Positions 1 through 5,267 of a stretch of 18,037 nt of DNA are shown piece after piece. The first letter of the stretch is position 1. Every line of letters begins with the position of its first letter. The stretch comes from an uncultured Oscillospiraceae bacterium (GTDB lineage Bacteria > Bacillota > Clostridia > Oscillospirales > Oscillospiraceae). The translations under genes and the position numbers were made by a program. The notes under the pieces are model-generated. The model was not told where the DNA came from, did no database searches, and saw only the letters and a list, made by a program, of their open reading frames with translations. The stretch lies in assembly GCA_934590505.1 (NCBI GenBank), contig CAKTPC010000030.1, positions 1 through 18,037 on the forward strand, given 5' to 3'.

Positions 1-7
1 TTTTCCG

Positions 8-466
8 TCAATTCTTTTCGTCATCTTTTTTGTCGGGCGATGGCTGACGTTGATATTTGCTGTTTGAAGCTAAATCTTCAGCATAATCAATCACTTTATC
101 TTGACCGACAGGGTTCAGTTTGTAAAAAGCTTTCATTATTTTCTCTTGGTTTAATGACAAAACTACAGCCTTTTGAACAAGAGAAGAATCAAGGGTGACT
201 GAAGCCCCCTTTCTGCGTTGTAGAGTTGTAAGTGGATCATTAAAATTGTCAGGTTCACCATATAGAATGATTTCCCGTTTTTCAAGAGAATTTCCCAATA
301 TATCAACAATTTGCTTTAGTGTGCTGTCAGGAATTGTGCGTTCCCCTTGTTCGTATCTGCGAATGCTCATAGTGGAAAGCCCAGCTTTTTGTGCTAACTC
401 TTCTTGTGTCATCCCTTTCCGACGTCGGGCGCTGCGAATTAAGTTTCCTATGTCTTTATCATCCAT
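8..466 (-). CDS. XRE-family repressor of the accessory element
   Basis: A 152-residue protein with an N-terminal Cro/CI-type helix-turn-helix (about residues 6-60: IRSARRRKGMTQEELAQKAG, then a recognition helix ending STMSIRRYEQG). The C-terminal part has no protease or metal-binding motif that I recognise, so no cleavable repressor domain is evident. Reading the minus strand, GAGGTGA lies just before the ATG and fixes the start. The gene diverges from a second small XRE gene at 630 across a shared operator region. This is the repressor/Cro arrangement of temperate phages, satellites and ICEs, so I infer a lysogeny-type or element-maintenance repressor that controls itself and the rightward promoter. 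The family call is secure; the role rests on context. Confidence 0.85.
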   Translation of the reverse strand: MDDKDIGNLIRSARRRKGMTQEELAQKAGLSTMSIRRYEQGERTIPDSTLKQIVDILGNSLEKREIILYGEPDNFNDPLTTLQRRKGASVTLDSSLVQKAVVLSLNQEKIMKAFYKLNPVGQDKVIDYAEDLASNSKYQRQPSPDKKDDEKN

Positions 467-496
467 AATATCACCTCGTTAAAAAGAGCTATATAT

Positions 497-525
497 AGTA
501 TATCATGCGCGGAACGAAAATGGAA
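497..525 (-). promoter_or_regulatory. Leftward promoter of the XRE repressor (weak -35)
   Basis: On the minus strand TATACT (502-497) is a good -10 placed correctly before the repressor start. The -35 about 17 bases upstream (near 525-520) matches the consensus poorly and lies inside the first GGAAC operator copy. Occupancy of that operator should therefore affect this promoter. Confidence 0.45.
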
Positions 526-527
526 CA
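511..527. promoter_or_regulatory. Operator copy 1 (GGAAC-N6-GGAAC)
   Basis: The sequence GGAACGAAAATGGAACA carries two GGAAC half-sites 11 bp apart, about one helical turn. A second copy at 595-611 matches at 15 of 17 positions. Both lie in the region between the divergent XRE genes, one on each promoter, so they are probable binding sites for one of the two regulators. Confidence 0.6.
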
Positions 528-556
528 AAAAAATTAAAATATTTCCGCCTGAGGTA

Positions 557-585
557 TTGACTTGGTTCTATATCGGTGCTATTAT
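557..585 (+). promoter_or_regulatory. Rightward early promoter
   Basis: TTGACT (557-562), a 17-base spacer and TATTAT (580-585) form a strong sigma-A type promoter. It is read toward the 630 gene and the string of small genes after it. The predicted start near 592 lies directly before operator copy 2. Confidence 0.75.
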
Positions 586-594
586 GATGCTGCC

Positions 595-611
595 GGAACA
601 AAAATGGAACG
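595..611. promoter_or_regulatory. Operator copy 2 (GGAAC-N6-GGAAC)
   Basis: GGAACAAAAATGGAACG repeats the 511-527 site with two changes. It sits just downstream of the rightward -10, where a bound protein would block the start of transcription. Confidence 0.6.
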
Positions 612-629
612 ATAAAAGGAGGCGAAGAT

Positions 630-827
630 ATGAAAATTAACAACTGTAAGCTTGAATTAACACTTGCCCGGCGTTGTATGGTGCTGTCGGAGTTGCGTTG
701 TGATGGGCTATCCCCTCAGACCATTACGCGGATACGAAACGGCGCAGATGTGAAGCCTGTAACTGTGGGCAAGATCGCAAAAGCGCTGGATGTAGACCCT
801 GCGGAGATCATCGAAATGGAGGACTAA
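630..827 (+). CDS. Small Cro-like XRE helix-turn-helix protein
   Basis: A 65-residue protein that is essentially one helix-turn-helix domain. The recognition region reads LSPQTITRIRNGADVKPVTV and is followed by GKIAKALDVDPAEIIE, typical of short YozG/HTH_26-type XRE proteins. AAAGGAGG lies 7 bases before the ATG. It is the first gene of the rightward transcript and faces the larger repressor, so by position it is the Cro or excision-control counterpart. Its stop codon at 825-827 is followed at once by the ribosome binding site of the next small gene, suggesting one operon. Confidence 0.8.
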   Translation: MKINNCKLELTLARRCMVLSELRCDGLSPQTITRIRNGADVKPVTVGKIAKALDVDPAEIIEMED

Positions 828-838
828 GGAGGCACAGC

Positions 839-1015
839 ATGAACGAAAGCAGCGGCGCAATGTGCCGCATACCGGTCAAGGCAACGATGCAGTATGTCAA
901 CGGCAAGATGGTCATGACTGATGCTGTGTGGGCAGATATACCGGCAGATACAATAGCACGGTTTCTGATTGAGAAATTCGGCCTTGACGCGAAGGAGGGG
1001 AGGCCGGTTGGGTAG
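839..1015 (+). CDS. Small protein of unknown function, 58 aa
   Basis: An ATG at 839 with GGAGG seven bases upstream opens a 58-residue reading frame, starting MNESSGAMCRIPVKATMQYV and ending at TAG 1013-1015. I do not recognise a family. It is predicted soluble, with no Cys pairs or membrane segment. Support for a real gene comes from the strong ribosome binding site, its place 11 bases after the preceding stop, and a stop codon that overlaps the start of the next gene, a sign of translational coupling. Confidence 0.6.
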   Translation: MNESSGAMCRIPVKATMQYVNGKMVMTDAVWADIPADTIARFLIEKFGLDAKEGRPVG

Positions 1016-1367
1016 AAGAAAGAGTGAAGTAAGTATTGCTGGATGGCTTTCCGCTCGGCCAGACAGTAAAGAAAAGCGGTTTATACAGGTTGGCAACTCT
1101 CTGTTATTGTCAAGAACGTTTCAGAAGCTCTCAAGCGGTGCACGGTATACATACTTTTGTATGGCTATGGAAAGCGGCGGAAAACGTGAATTTACTTTCC
1201 CTCTCTCTTCCGCTAAAAAATATGGTATTTCCGAGCGCTCACTAATCCGCTACGTTAATGAGCTTACAAAAACAAATTTTATCACTATGCAAAGTGGAAA
1301 ACTTGTCAGGCAGCCTAATTTATATTCGTTTTCTTTTGAGTGGAAGAGCCGAGAGACAGACAAGTAA
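1008..1367 (+). CDS. Winged-helix-like DNA-binding protein, possible replication initiator
   Basis: I place the start at TTG 1008 because GGAGG at 993-997 sits at good distance and the resulting start overlaps the previous stop (1013-1015); this gives 119 residues beginning MGRRKSEVSIAGW. The central part (GNSLLLSRTFQKLSSGARYT, then a helix ending KKYGISERSLIRYVNELTKT and a hairpin NFITMQSGKLVRQPNLYSFS) looks like a winged helix, with the SERSLIRYVNEL helix as recognition helix. Similar small proteins occur in Firmicutes mobile elements. A row of four palindromes lies directly downstream, so it could be an origin-binding initiator or a regulator acting there; the sequence does not decide. Confidence 0.65.
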   Translation: MGRRKSEVSIAGWLSARPDSKEKRFIQVGNSLLLSRTFQKLSSGARYTYFCMAMESGGKREFTFPLSSAKKYGISERSLIRYVNELTKTNFITMQSGKLVRQPNLYSFSFEWKSRETDK

Positions 1368-1383
1368 AAAGCTATATCCTCTG

Positions 1384-1400
1384 GCTATATATAGTATATC
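1384..1400. repeat. 17-bp repeat shared with the repressor promoter
   Basis: GCTATATATAGTATATC is present here and at 488-504, where it contains the -10 of the repressor promoter. Here it immediately precedes the first GCCA-N3-TGGC palindrome. Confidence 0.7.
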
Positions 1401-1549
1401 TGTGCCATATTGGCACAAGGGAAAAGCAATTAAAAATTCACTGGTTCTGCCAAACTGGCATAGTGCAATGAAAAAAAGCTACCTGTACTGCGCCAAAATG
1501 GCATAAGAAATGCGATTTGACTGCGCCAGATTGGCATAGCCAAAATGCA
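1401..1549. repeat. Array of GCCA-N3-TGGC palindromes (four perfect, one degenerate)
   Basis: Inverted repeats GCCA-N3-TGGC occur at 1404-1414, 1449-1459, 1492-1502 and 1525-1535, with start-to-start distances of 45, 43 and 33. A fifth, degenerate copy (GCCAAAATGCA) is at 1539-1549. The flanks are also conserved: the copies share the form T-S-Y-GCCA-N-A-N-TGGCA-Y-A. The gap between the genes at 1367 and 1576 is AT-rich apart from these sites. They are binding sites for a dimeric protein, either an operator cluster or origin iterons. A TTGACT at 1517-1522 just before the fourth copy could be a -35, but the matching -10 is poor. Confidence 0.75.
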
Positions 1550-1575
1550 ACAAATTTTTGATGGAGGTACATAAC

Positions 1576-1806
1576 ATGTATAACAACGGCAGCAAGACCC
1601 TGTTCATTCTGGGGGAGCAGATCACCGGTCAGTATATCACCCCGGAGATAGACAAGCAGCTCGAAGAGATCACGGAAGCGAACCTTGCGCAGCGCGGCGC
1701 CTGCCTCCTGATGCTGCTCCATGACATATATATTCTGGGGCATATCAACGGCGTCCGTGCAGAACGTGCCAAGAGAGCGGGAAAGAAGGCCAGCCATGCA
1801 GTGTAA
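1576..1806 (+). CDS. Small helical protein of unknown function, 76 aa
   Basis: The ATG at 1576 is preferred over the upstream in-frame ATG at 1561 because TGGAGG (1562-1566 region) lies nine bases before it and covers the earlier codon. The 76-residue product begins MYNNGSKTLFILGEQITGQY, continues with a helical stretch (ITPEIDKQLEEITEANLAQR) and ends in a basic tail (RAERAKRAGKKASHAV). I do not recognise a named family; proteins of this size are common in the early regions of Firmicutes phages and satellites. Its 3' end overlaps the start of the next frame at 1796. Confidence 0.65.
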   Translation: MYNNGSKTLFILGEQITGQYITPEIDKQLEEITEANLAQRGACLLMLLHDIYILGHINGVRAERAKRAGKKASHAV

Positions 1807-1990
1807 CAGCTTTTGCCCTATCACATTTAGCACCGCGCCGACGTGCTTTGTGTGCAGCTTTCACGGCAGGTGCAAAAAAGAAGTCGCCCCCGGCGCTACC
1901 AACACCGGGGACGACAAAGCGGATACATTACCAATCGTGTCCGCCTCCAATGATACCAAAGATTTTAGGAGGTTTCAAGATGAACGATAA
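1796..1990 (+). CDS. Cys-rich small protein, possible zinc binder, 64 aa
   Basis: An ATG at 1796, inside the last codons of the preceding gene and after a weak AAGAAGG, opens 64 codons. The N-terminal half has five Cys in the order C-x3-C-x9-C-x2-C-x5-C (CNSFC and CFVCSFHGRC), which could hold a zinc ion. The C-terminal half is low in structure. It overlaps genes on both sides (1806 and 1980), as expected for coupled small genes. The Cys pattern argues for a real product, but the frame is short and the family unknown to me. Confidence 0.45.
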   Translation: MQCNSFCPITFSTAPTCFVCSFHGRCKKEVAPGATNTGDDKADTLPIVSASNDTKDFRRFQDER

Positions 1991-2093
1991 AAAATTTTAC
2001 ATACAGGCCATTTCTGATTTGATGGAGCGCTGCAATGATCTGTCCCTGCTGGACTTGATTTACAAGATTCTGATTAAGGCGGTGAACGTATGA
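1980..2093 (+). CDS. Very small helical protein, 37 aa
   Basis: AGGAGG at 1966-1971 lies eight bases before the ATG at 1980 and gives 37 residues, MNDKKFYIQAISDLMERCND followed by a helical, leucine-rich end. It is a soluble, amphipathic peptide of a type often seen in element early regions. The stop TGA (2091-2093) overlaps the next ATG (2090-2092) as ATGA, supporting translation of both. Function unknown. Confidence 0.6.
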   Translation: MNDKKFYIQAISDLMERCNDLSLLDLIYKILIKAVNV

Positions 2094-2248
2094 AGATACA
2101 CGTAAGCTATATCGAGGATCACGAAGCAGCCGAAATTCTGGCGCTTCTGAAGCCCATTTTAAACCGCTTCAAAGTCAAGGAAAGCAAAGGTACACCCCCG
2201 TATAAGCACCTGTATTTCAACCCTAAGAACAGCGAAAAACGCTTATAA
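2090..2248 (+). CDS. Small conserved-looking element protein, 52 aa
   Basis: Starts at ATG 2090 inside the ATGA overlap with the previous stop and ends at TAA 2246-2248. The 52-residue product has a helix (DHEAAEILALLKPILNRF) and a basic end containing KGTPPYKHLYFNPK. Short proteins with a PYKHLYF-like end are familiar from Firmicutes phages and plasmids, though I cannot name a function. It is the last gene before the promoter and terminator of the candidate small RNA. Confidence 0.6.
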   Translation: MKIHVSYIEDHEAAEILALLKPILNRFKVKESKGTPPYKHLYFNPKNSEKRL

Positions 2249-2263
2249 ATCAATGATTTGCTG

Positions 2264-2293
2264 TTGACTACCACCCCCATAAAGGTGTATAAT
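2264..2293 (+). promoter_or_regulatory. Promoter of the candidate small RNA
   Basis: TTGACT (2264-2269), an 18-base spacer and TATAAT (2288-2293) make a strong promoter. The predicted start is near 2300. No plausible coding frame follows before the terminator at 2341-2380. Confidence 0.7.
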
Positions 2294-2299
2294 AACAAC

Positions 2300-2380
2300 A
2301 CAAAGTACCGCACCAGAGACGGTGTAAGATTCGTGAAATCGTGGGAAATCGGCTTTTATAGCTGGTTTCCCACTTTTTTT
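2300..2380 (+). ncRNA. Candidate small RNA, about 80 nt
   Basis: This stretch lies between a strong promoter and an intrinsic terminator and has no ribosome binding site or convincing frame. It folds into three short hairpins in a row: CACC/GGTG (2311-2314 with 2321-2324), GATT/AATC (2328-2331 with 2337-2340), and the terminator stem GTGGGAAA/TTTCCCAC (2341-2348 with 2366-2373) followed by seven T. I do not recognise an Rfam family. It sits between the early small genes and the head-protein operon, a position where elements often carry regulatory RNAs. It could instead be a leader whose terminator controls read-through into the 2498 operon. Confidence 0.5.
2341..2380 (+). terminator. Intrinsic terminator after the small RNA
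   Basis: GTGGGAAA (2341-2348) pairs perfectly with TTTCCCAC (2366-2373) across a 17-base loop and is followed by TTTTTTT (2374-2380). Confidence 0.75.
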
Positions 2381-2395
2381 ATTTTTCCAAGACAA

Positions 2396-2428
2396 CTGGC
2401 ATTGCCAGAATGAACGGCTAAATATAAT
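2396..2428 (+). promoter_or_regulatory. Possible promoter with palindrome over the -35
   Basis: TATAAT at 2423-2428 is preceded by TTGCCA at 2402-2407 with a short 15-base spacer. The -35 lies inside the palindrome CTGGCA-T-TGCCAG (2396-2408), which uses the same GCCA/TGGC half-sites as the array at 1401-1549 but in the opposite order. This could be the regulated promoter of the operon that begins at 2498. Confidence 0.4.
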
Positions 2429-2444
2429 ACATCTCATCAAGAAC

Positions 2445-2478
2445 GGGGGCAGAGCGTATGCTCCGCCCCCTGTTTTGT
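2445..2478 (+). terminator. Terminator or attenuator in the leader of the 2498 operon
   Basis: GGGGGC (2445-2450) pairs with GCCCCC (2465-2470), with an inner GAGC/GCTC stem and a GTAT loop, followed by TGTTTTGTT. It lies between the possible promoter at 2402-2428 and the start at 2498, so it could terminate the upstream transcript or act as an attenuator. Confidence 0.55.
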
Positions 2479-2497
2479 TAGAAAGGACGGAAACGAT

Positions 2498-2686
2498 ATG
2501 CGAACCATTCAGCGAGTAGAAAACGAGCTTACCATGTGGAAATCGCTACGGGATCAGCAGCGGGAAGCCATACAGAATATATTTATCTCAGCCTTTCAGA
2601 GCATTGCCGGGCTGAAAAAAGAAGAGCAGCTGGCCGAGCTTTATATCAGCCAGCTGGAAGAAGAGCTTGACGCTATGGCAGAATGA
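2498..2686 (+). CDS. Small coiled-coil protein, 62 aa
   Basis: ATG at 2498 follows AGAAAGGA (2480-2486) at workable distance. The 62 residues are almost all helical and charged, with heptad-like spacing (IQRVENELTMWKSLRDQQRE and LAELYISQLEEELDAMAE), so a coiled coil is likely. The stop TGA at 2684-2686 is one base before the start of the minor head protein, so the two are probably translated together. I do not recognise a family. Confidence 0.6.
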   Translation: MRTIQRVENELTMWKSLRDQQREAIQNIFISAFQSIAGLKKEEQLAELYISQLEEELDAMAE

Positions 2687-2687
2687 A

Positions 2688-3857
2688 ATGACGAAGTACG
2701 AAAAGGAAATTCTTCAAGCACAGCTTGATCTTGAAGAGAAGATAGGCCGCGACCTGAAAGCCGCTCTTCGGAAGGCGCTGAACAAGACCGCCCGGAAGGT
2801 AAAGGAATTGCAGCTCTCGGAGGTCATGGAAAAGCTGCCGGAAGCCGCTGTTTTTTCTGTCCCGGATACGTCCGGAGAGCCAATAGAACTGCCGCAGCAG
2901 CGCGGGCAGGTGTATCAGGCGCAGTATCAGCAGGAGATTACAGAGTACATACAAGATCCTGTACAGGAGCTTGAAACCGAAACGCAGGAGATCGTTAAAA
3001 GGAGCTTTTGGGAATACTTCGCGCTCGGTGCGCTTGCTACAATGTATTTGCTCCACCGGCAGAAAACGCCTCTGGTGTTCCCCATTCCGTCATCTGCACG
3101 ACACATAGACGCAGCAGAATACACGAGTGGGATCAAGGTTACATTTTCGGGCGTTCAGGTGGCTGAGAGCTATAAATATATCCGCAACGCCTATCGTGAT
3201 TTACAGGTGCGGACAGTTGCGGATATTTCCCGGCACATTGCAAACGGCGTGCCATATAACAAGATTGCCCGCGATATGGCAAGCAACATGAATGTAACGC
3301 CGTTCTCCAAAGCTTACAGCAAGGCAATGATGATTGTTCGCACAGAAGGCGGGCGGATCAAGAGCGAGGCGGAATACCAAGTGCAGCTTGCAGCAAAAGC
3401 TCGTGGGGTGGATATTGTGAAGCAATGGTCAGCCGTTCTTGACGGGCGCACACGCGATTCTCACAGGCAGGTAGATGGAGAGAGCCGGGAGATCGAAGAA
3501 CGCTTCACCAATGGCCTTTTGTATCCTTGTGAAGCCGGTCAGGCTGCTGCCGAGGTCATTAACTGCCGCTGTGTCGCGCTGACCCGTGTCCGCCGCGCTC
3601 TCAACGACAGCTTTTCCAAAATGGATAACTTCACAAAGGAAATCCGTGAATTTCGCGCTCCTGCGAATTATGAAACATTCAAGGAATCGTATTGGTCAAA
3701 GGAAAACCTTGCCTATATGCGATATTTGGACACATTGGAAAAGCGGTATAATACCAAGAATTTTAACAGTCTGCTTGAACAAATGACAGACCGGGAATAT
3801 GAGCACTTCCATAAATTGGAAACAGAAAGCCCCCTGTGGGGAAGAAAGGAAAGCTGA
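2688..3857 (+). CDS. Phage minor head protein, Mu F / SPP1 gp7 family
   Basis: I choose ATG 2688, just after the previous stop, over the TTG at 2667; the product is 389 residues. The C-terminal half has the family signature: VKQWSAVLDGRTRDSH (about residues 244-259), an F-x-NGLLYPCE segment and VINCRCVALTRV (about 290-301). These proteins join portal and capsid during head assembly. Residues 105-125 hold a hydrophobic stretch (FWEYFALGALATMYLL), and about 75 residues after the signature are charged and unassigned. No portal, terminase, protease or major capsid gene is near, so the gene stands alone apart from a possible remnant at 4042. Either it is a leftover of a reduced prophage or it has a satellite role such as redirecting a helper's head assembly. 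Confidence 0.85.
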   Translation: MTKYEKEILQAQLDLEEKIGRDLKAALRKALNKTARKVKELQLSEVMEKLPEAAVFSVPDTSGEPIELPQQRGQVYQAQYQQEITEYIQDPVQELETETQEIVKRSFWEYFALGALATMYLLHRQKTPLVFPIPSSARHIDAAEYTSGIKVTFSGVQVAESYKYIRNAYRDLQVRTVADISRHIANGVPYNKIARDMASNMNVTPFSKAYSKAMMIVRTEGGRIKSEAEYQVQLAAKARGVDIVKQWSAVLDGRTRDSHRQVDGESREIEERFTNGLLYPCEAGQAAAEVINCRCVALTRVRRALNDSFSKMDNFTKEIREFRAPANYETFKESYWSKENLAYMRYLDTLEKRYNTKNFNSLLEQMTDREYEHFHKLETESPLWGRKES

Positions 3858-4052
3858 ATGAAGTACATTACGGAATTGCGGTTAAAACGCAAGATTCACA
3901 AGCTGTTTAACGCCCTGTATTATGTATTTTCTGAAGAAGAGCTGTACAGTGCAGCTGCCCAGTATGGCCGGGTATACGCGCTGCTGCCTACGCTCGAAAT
4001 GAAAGAACGCTTTCTTGATGAGCTTTTGCAGGTAGCGAAAAATGGCAGTTGA
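3858..4052 (+). CDS. Small basic protein of unknown function, 64 aa
   Basis: Its ATG directly follows the stop of the minor head protein, with GAAAGGAAAG just upstream inside that gene. The product is basic at the N-terminus (MKYITELRLKRKIHKLFNAL) and then helical with an acidic, Tyr-rich middle. No family is recognised. The position, with no spacing to the head gene, suggests co-translation. Its end overlaps the short frame at 4042. Confidence 0.6.
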   Translation: MKYITELRLKRKIHKLFNALYYVFSEEELYSAAAQYGRVYALLPTLEMKERFLDELLQVAKNGS

Positions 4053-4140
4053 ATTTGAAGATTACAGCATACGAGTGACAGAAGCCATAAATGAGGGCGC
4101 ACTTCAGGGGCTACGCAGCGGAAAACTAAACTTTTCATAG
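4042..4140 (+). pseudogene. Probable remnant of an HK97 gp10-like head-tail protein
   Basis: A 32-residue frame starts at ATG 4042 within the end of the preceding gene. Its first part (MAVEFEDYSIRVTEAINEGA) resembles the start of HK97 gp10-like phage proteins, which normally run past 100 residues. Homology appears lost after about residue 24, and the frame stops at 4138-4140. If correct, the rest of the gene was deleted, joining it to the sigma-factor region. The match is to a short stretch from memory and is therefore tentative. Confidence 0.4.
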
Positions 4141-4178
4141 AAAAAACCTTAAAAAGCGGCTTCAAATGTGCTGATTGT

Positions 4179-5120
4179 ATGGGATTAAACCTATATAAAC
4201 CGATTCAGAACGGCACGAAAGGCGGCTATTTAGAGCTTCAATACCGCATGGAGCGATACGCAGCGAAGAATGGATTTCAGCAGCTTTGGGAACAGTGCAA
4301 GGGGTTTATACGTAAAGAGGCCTGCCGATGGGCAAGAGCGTTTGAAAATCGCCCCGATATTGACGCCGATGATCTCACACAAAGCGGCTATTTTGCGCTT
4401 CTGGATGCTGTACAGCGCTTTGATCCGGCAAGGGGTAATTTTATATCCGTGCTTGCAATGACACTAAAAACGGCCTTTACGGACGCTTGCGGAGTACATA
4501 CACAGCAGCAGCGGCAAGACCCGTTAATCAAGAGTCCGCTGTGCCTTGACAGTCCCGCTCTCGGTAATGATGATTTGACGTTTGGGGACACTATCCCTGA
4601 TCCCAGTAACTGTTATGAAGATGTGGAAGAAAAGCTGTATCAAGAGTACGTTTCAAAAACGTGTCGTGAAGCAGTTGACAGTTTAAGCAATCGGCAAAGA
4701 GAGGTGATAAATTTATATTTTTACCGAGGCAGGACACAAAAAGATATTGCGTCTCAACAGGGAATTTCTTTTCAGAGAGTGCAGCAAATCATTGTAGATG
4801 GGCTGCGTCATATCCATAATGGCAATTTTTCTACAGAGCTTGAAAAGATATATTACAGCTCGTGTAATTATTATCGCGGTGTAGGGACATCTGCTTTCAA
4901 ACGTGCAAATACAAGCTCCGTTGAGCGTGAATTACTGCGTAAGGAACGTAAAGAACGACGGTTTAGAGAAGCCGCACAAAAAATAAGCAGGGACAAGAAA
5001 ATATCCCTGCTGATCCAATACTTTGGTTATTCTTATGACCTTGCCGAATGGATGGTTGACAATGATTCAGACCGCGATTATTCAAAGCTGCTGTTGATGG
5101 AACAGATAGAAAGTGCATAA
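4179..5120 (+). CDS. Sigma-70 family RNA polymerase sigma factor
   Basis: A 313-residue protein with sigma region 2 at about 61-105 (DADDLTQSGYFALLDAVQRF, then TLKTAFTDA) and region 4 at about 168-212 (LSNRQREVINLYFYRGRTQK, then DIASQQGISFQRVQQII, the helix-turn-helix). The last 100 residues are a charged tail with no known domain. Start: ATG 4179; no strong ribosome binding site is visible and no other start lies upstream in frame, so translation may depend on coupling or a degenerate site. Sigma factors of this form occur in Firmicutes phages and mobile elements, where they switch on late or transfer genes; that role is inferred here. Confidence 0.85.
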   Translation: MGLNLYKPIQNGTKGGYLELQYRMERYAAKNGFQQLWEQCKGFIRKEACRWARAFENRPDIDADDLTQSGYFALLDAVQRFDPARGNFISVLAMTLKTAFTDACGVHTQQQRQDPLIKSPLCLDSPALGNDDLTFGDTIPDPSNCYEDVEEKLYQEYVSKTCREAVDSLSNRQREVINLYFYRGRTQKDIASQQGISFQRVQQIIVDGLRHIHNGNFSTELEKIYYSSCNYYRGVGTSAFKRANTSSVERELLRKERKERRFREAAQKISRDKKISLLIQYFGYSYDLAEWMVDNDSDRDYSKLLLMEQIESA

Positions 5121-5234
5121 ATGTACAAATATATTGTACAACAATTCGGCAAGGCTTGCAAGAGATACAAGTATGCTTTCTGCCGTGGGGTTGATAACCC
5201 CAAATGCGATTTTTCAAAGATGCATCAATTGTAG
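5121..5234 (+). CDS. Possible 37-aa peptide after the sigma factor
   Basis: An ATG immediately after the sigma-factor stop opens 37 codons, MYKYIVQQFGKACKRYKYAF and then a Cys-containing end, stopping at 5232-5234. It has no separate ribosome binding site and would rely on coupling. It contains a perfect DNA hairpin GGGGTT-GAT-AACCCC (5187-5201). It may be real or may be leftover coding sequence. Confidence 0.3.
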   Translation: MYKYIVQQFGKACKRYKYAFCRGVDNPKCDFSKMHQL

Positions 5235-5267
5235 ATTGTAGTAGATGAAAAGAACTTGCGTATGCCT

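Noticed and set aside
1258..1506. 82-codon frame running into the palindrome array
   Set aside because: It overlaps the winged-helix gene in another frame and is kept open partly by the repeats themselves, which encode recurring WH-type pairs; no ribosome binding site.
1401..1549. CRISPR array
   Set aside because: The repeated units are only 11-17 bp, palindromic and unequally spaced, with no cas genes; a protein-binding array explains them better.
1438..1833. 131-codon frame on the minus strand across the palindromes
   Set aside because: It is opposite the 1576-1806 gene, lacks a ribosome binding site, and gains its length from the repeat region.
5187..5201. GGGGTT-GAT-AACCCC hairpin as terminator of the sigma-factor gene
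   Set aside because: The stem is perfect but only six pairs, and the T-run begins nine bases later, so it is a poor intrinsic terminator.
5130..5267. tRNA gene or other RNA gene between the sigma gene and the leftward regulator gene
   Set aside because: No cloverleaf arms or T-loop sequence could be assembled, and no promoter with terminator bounds the region.
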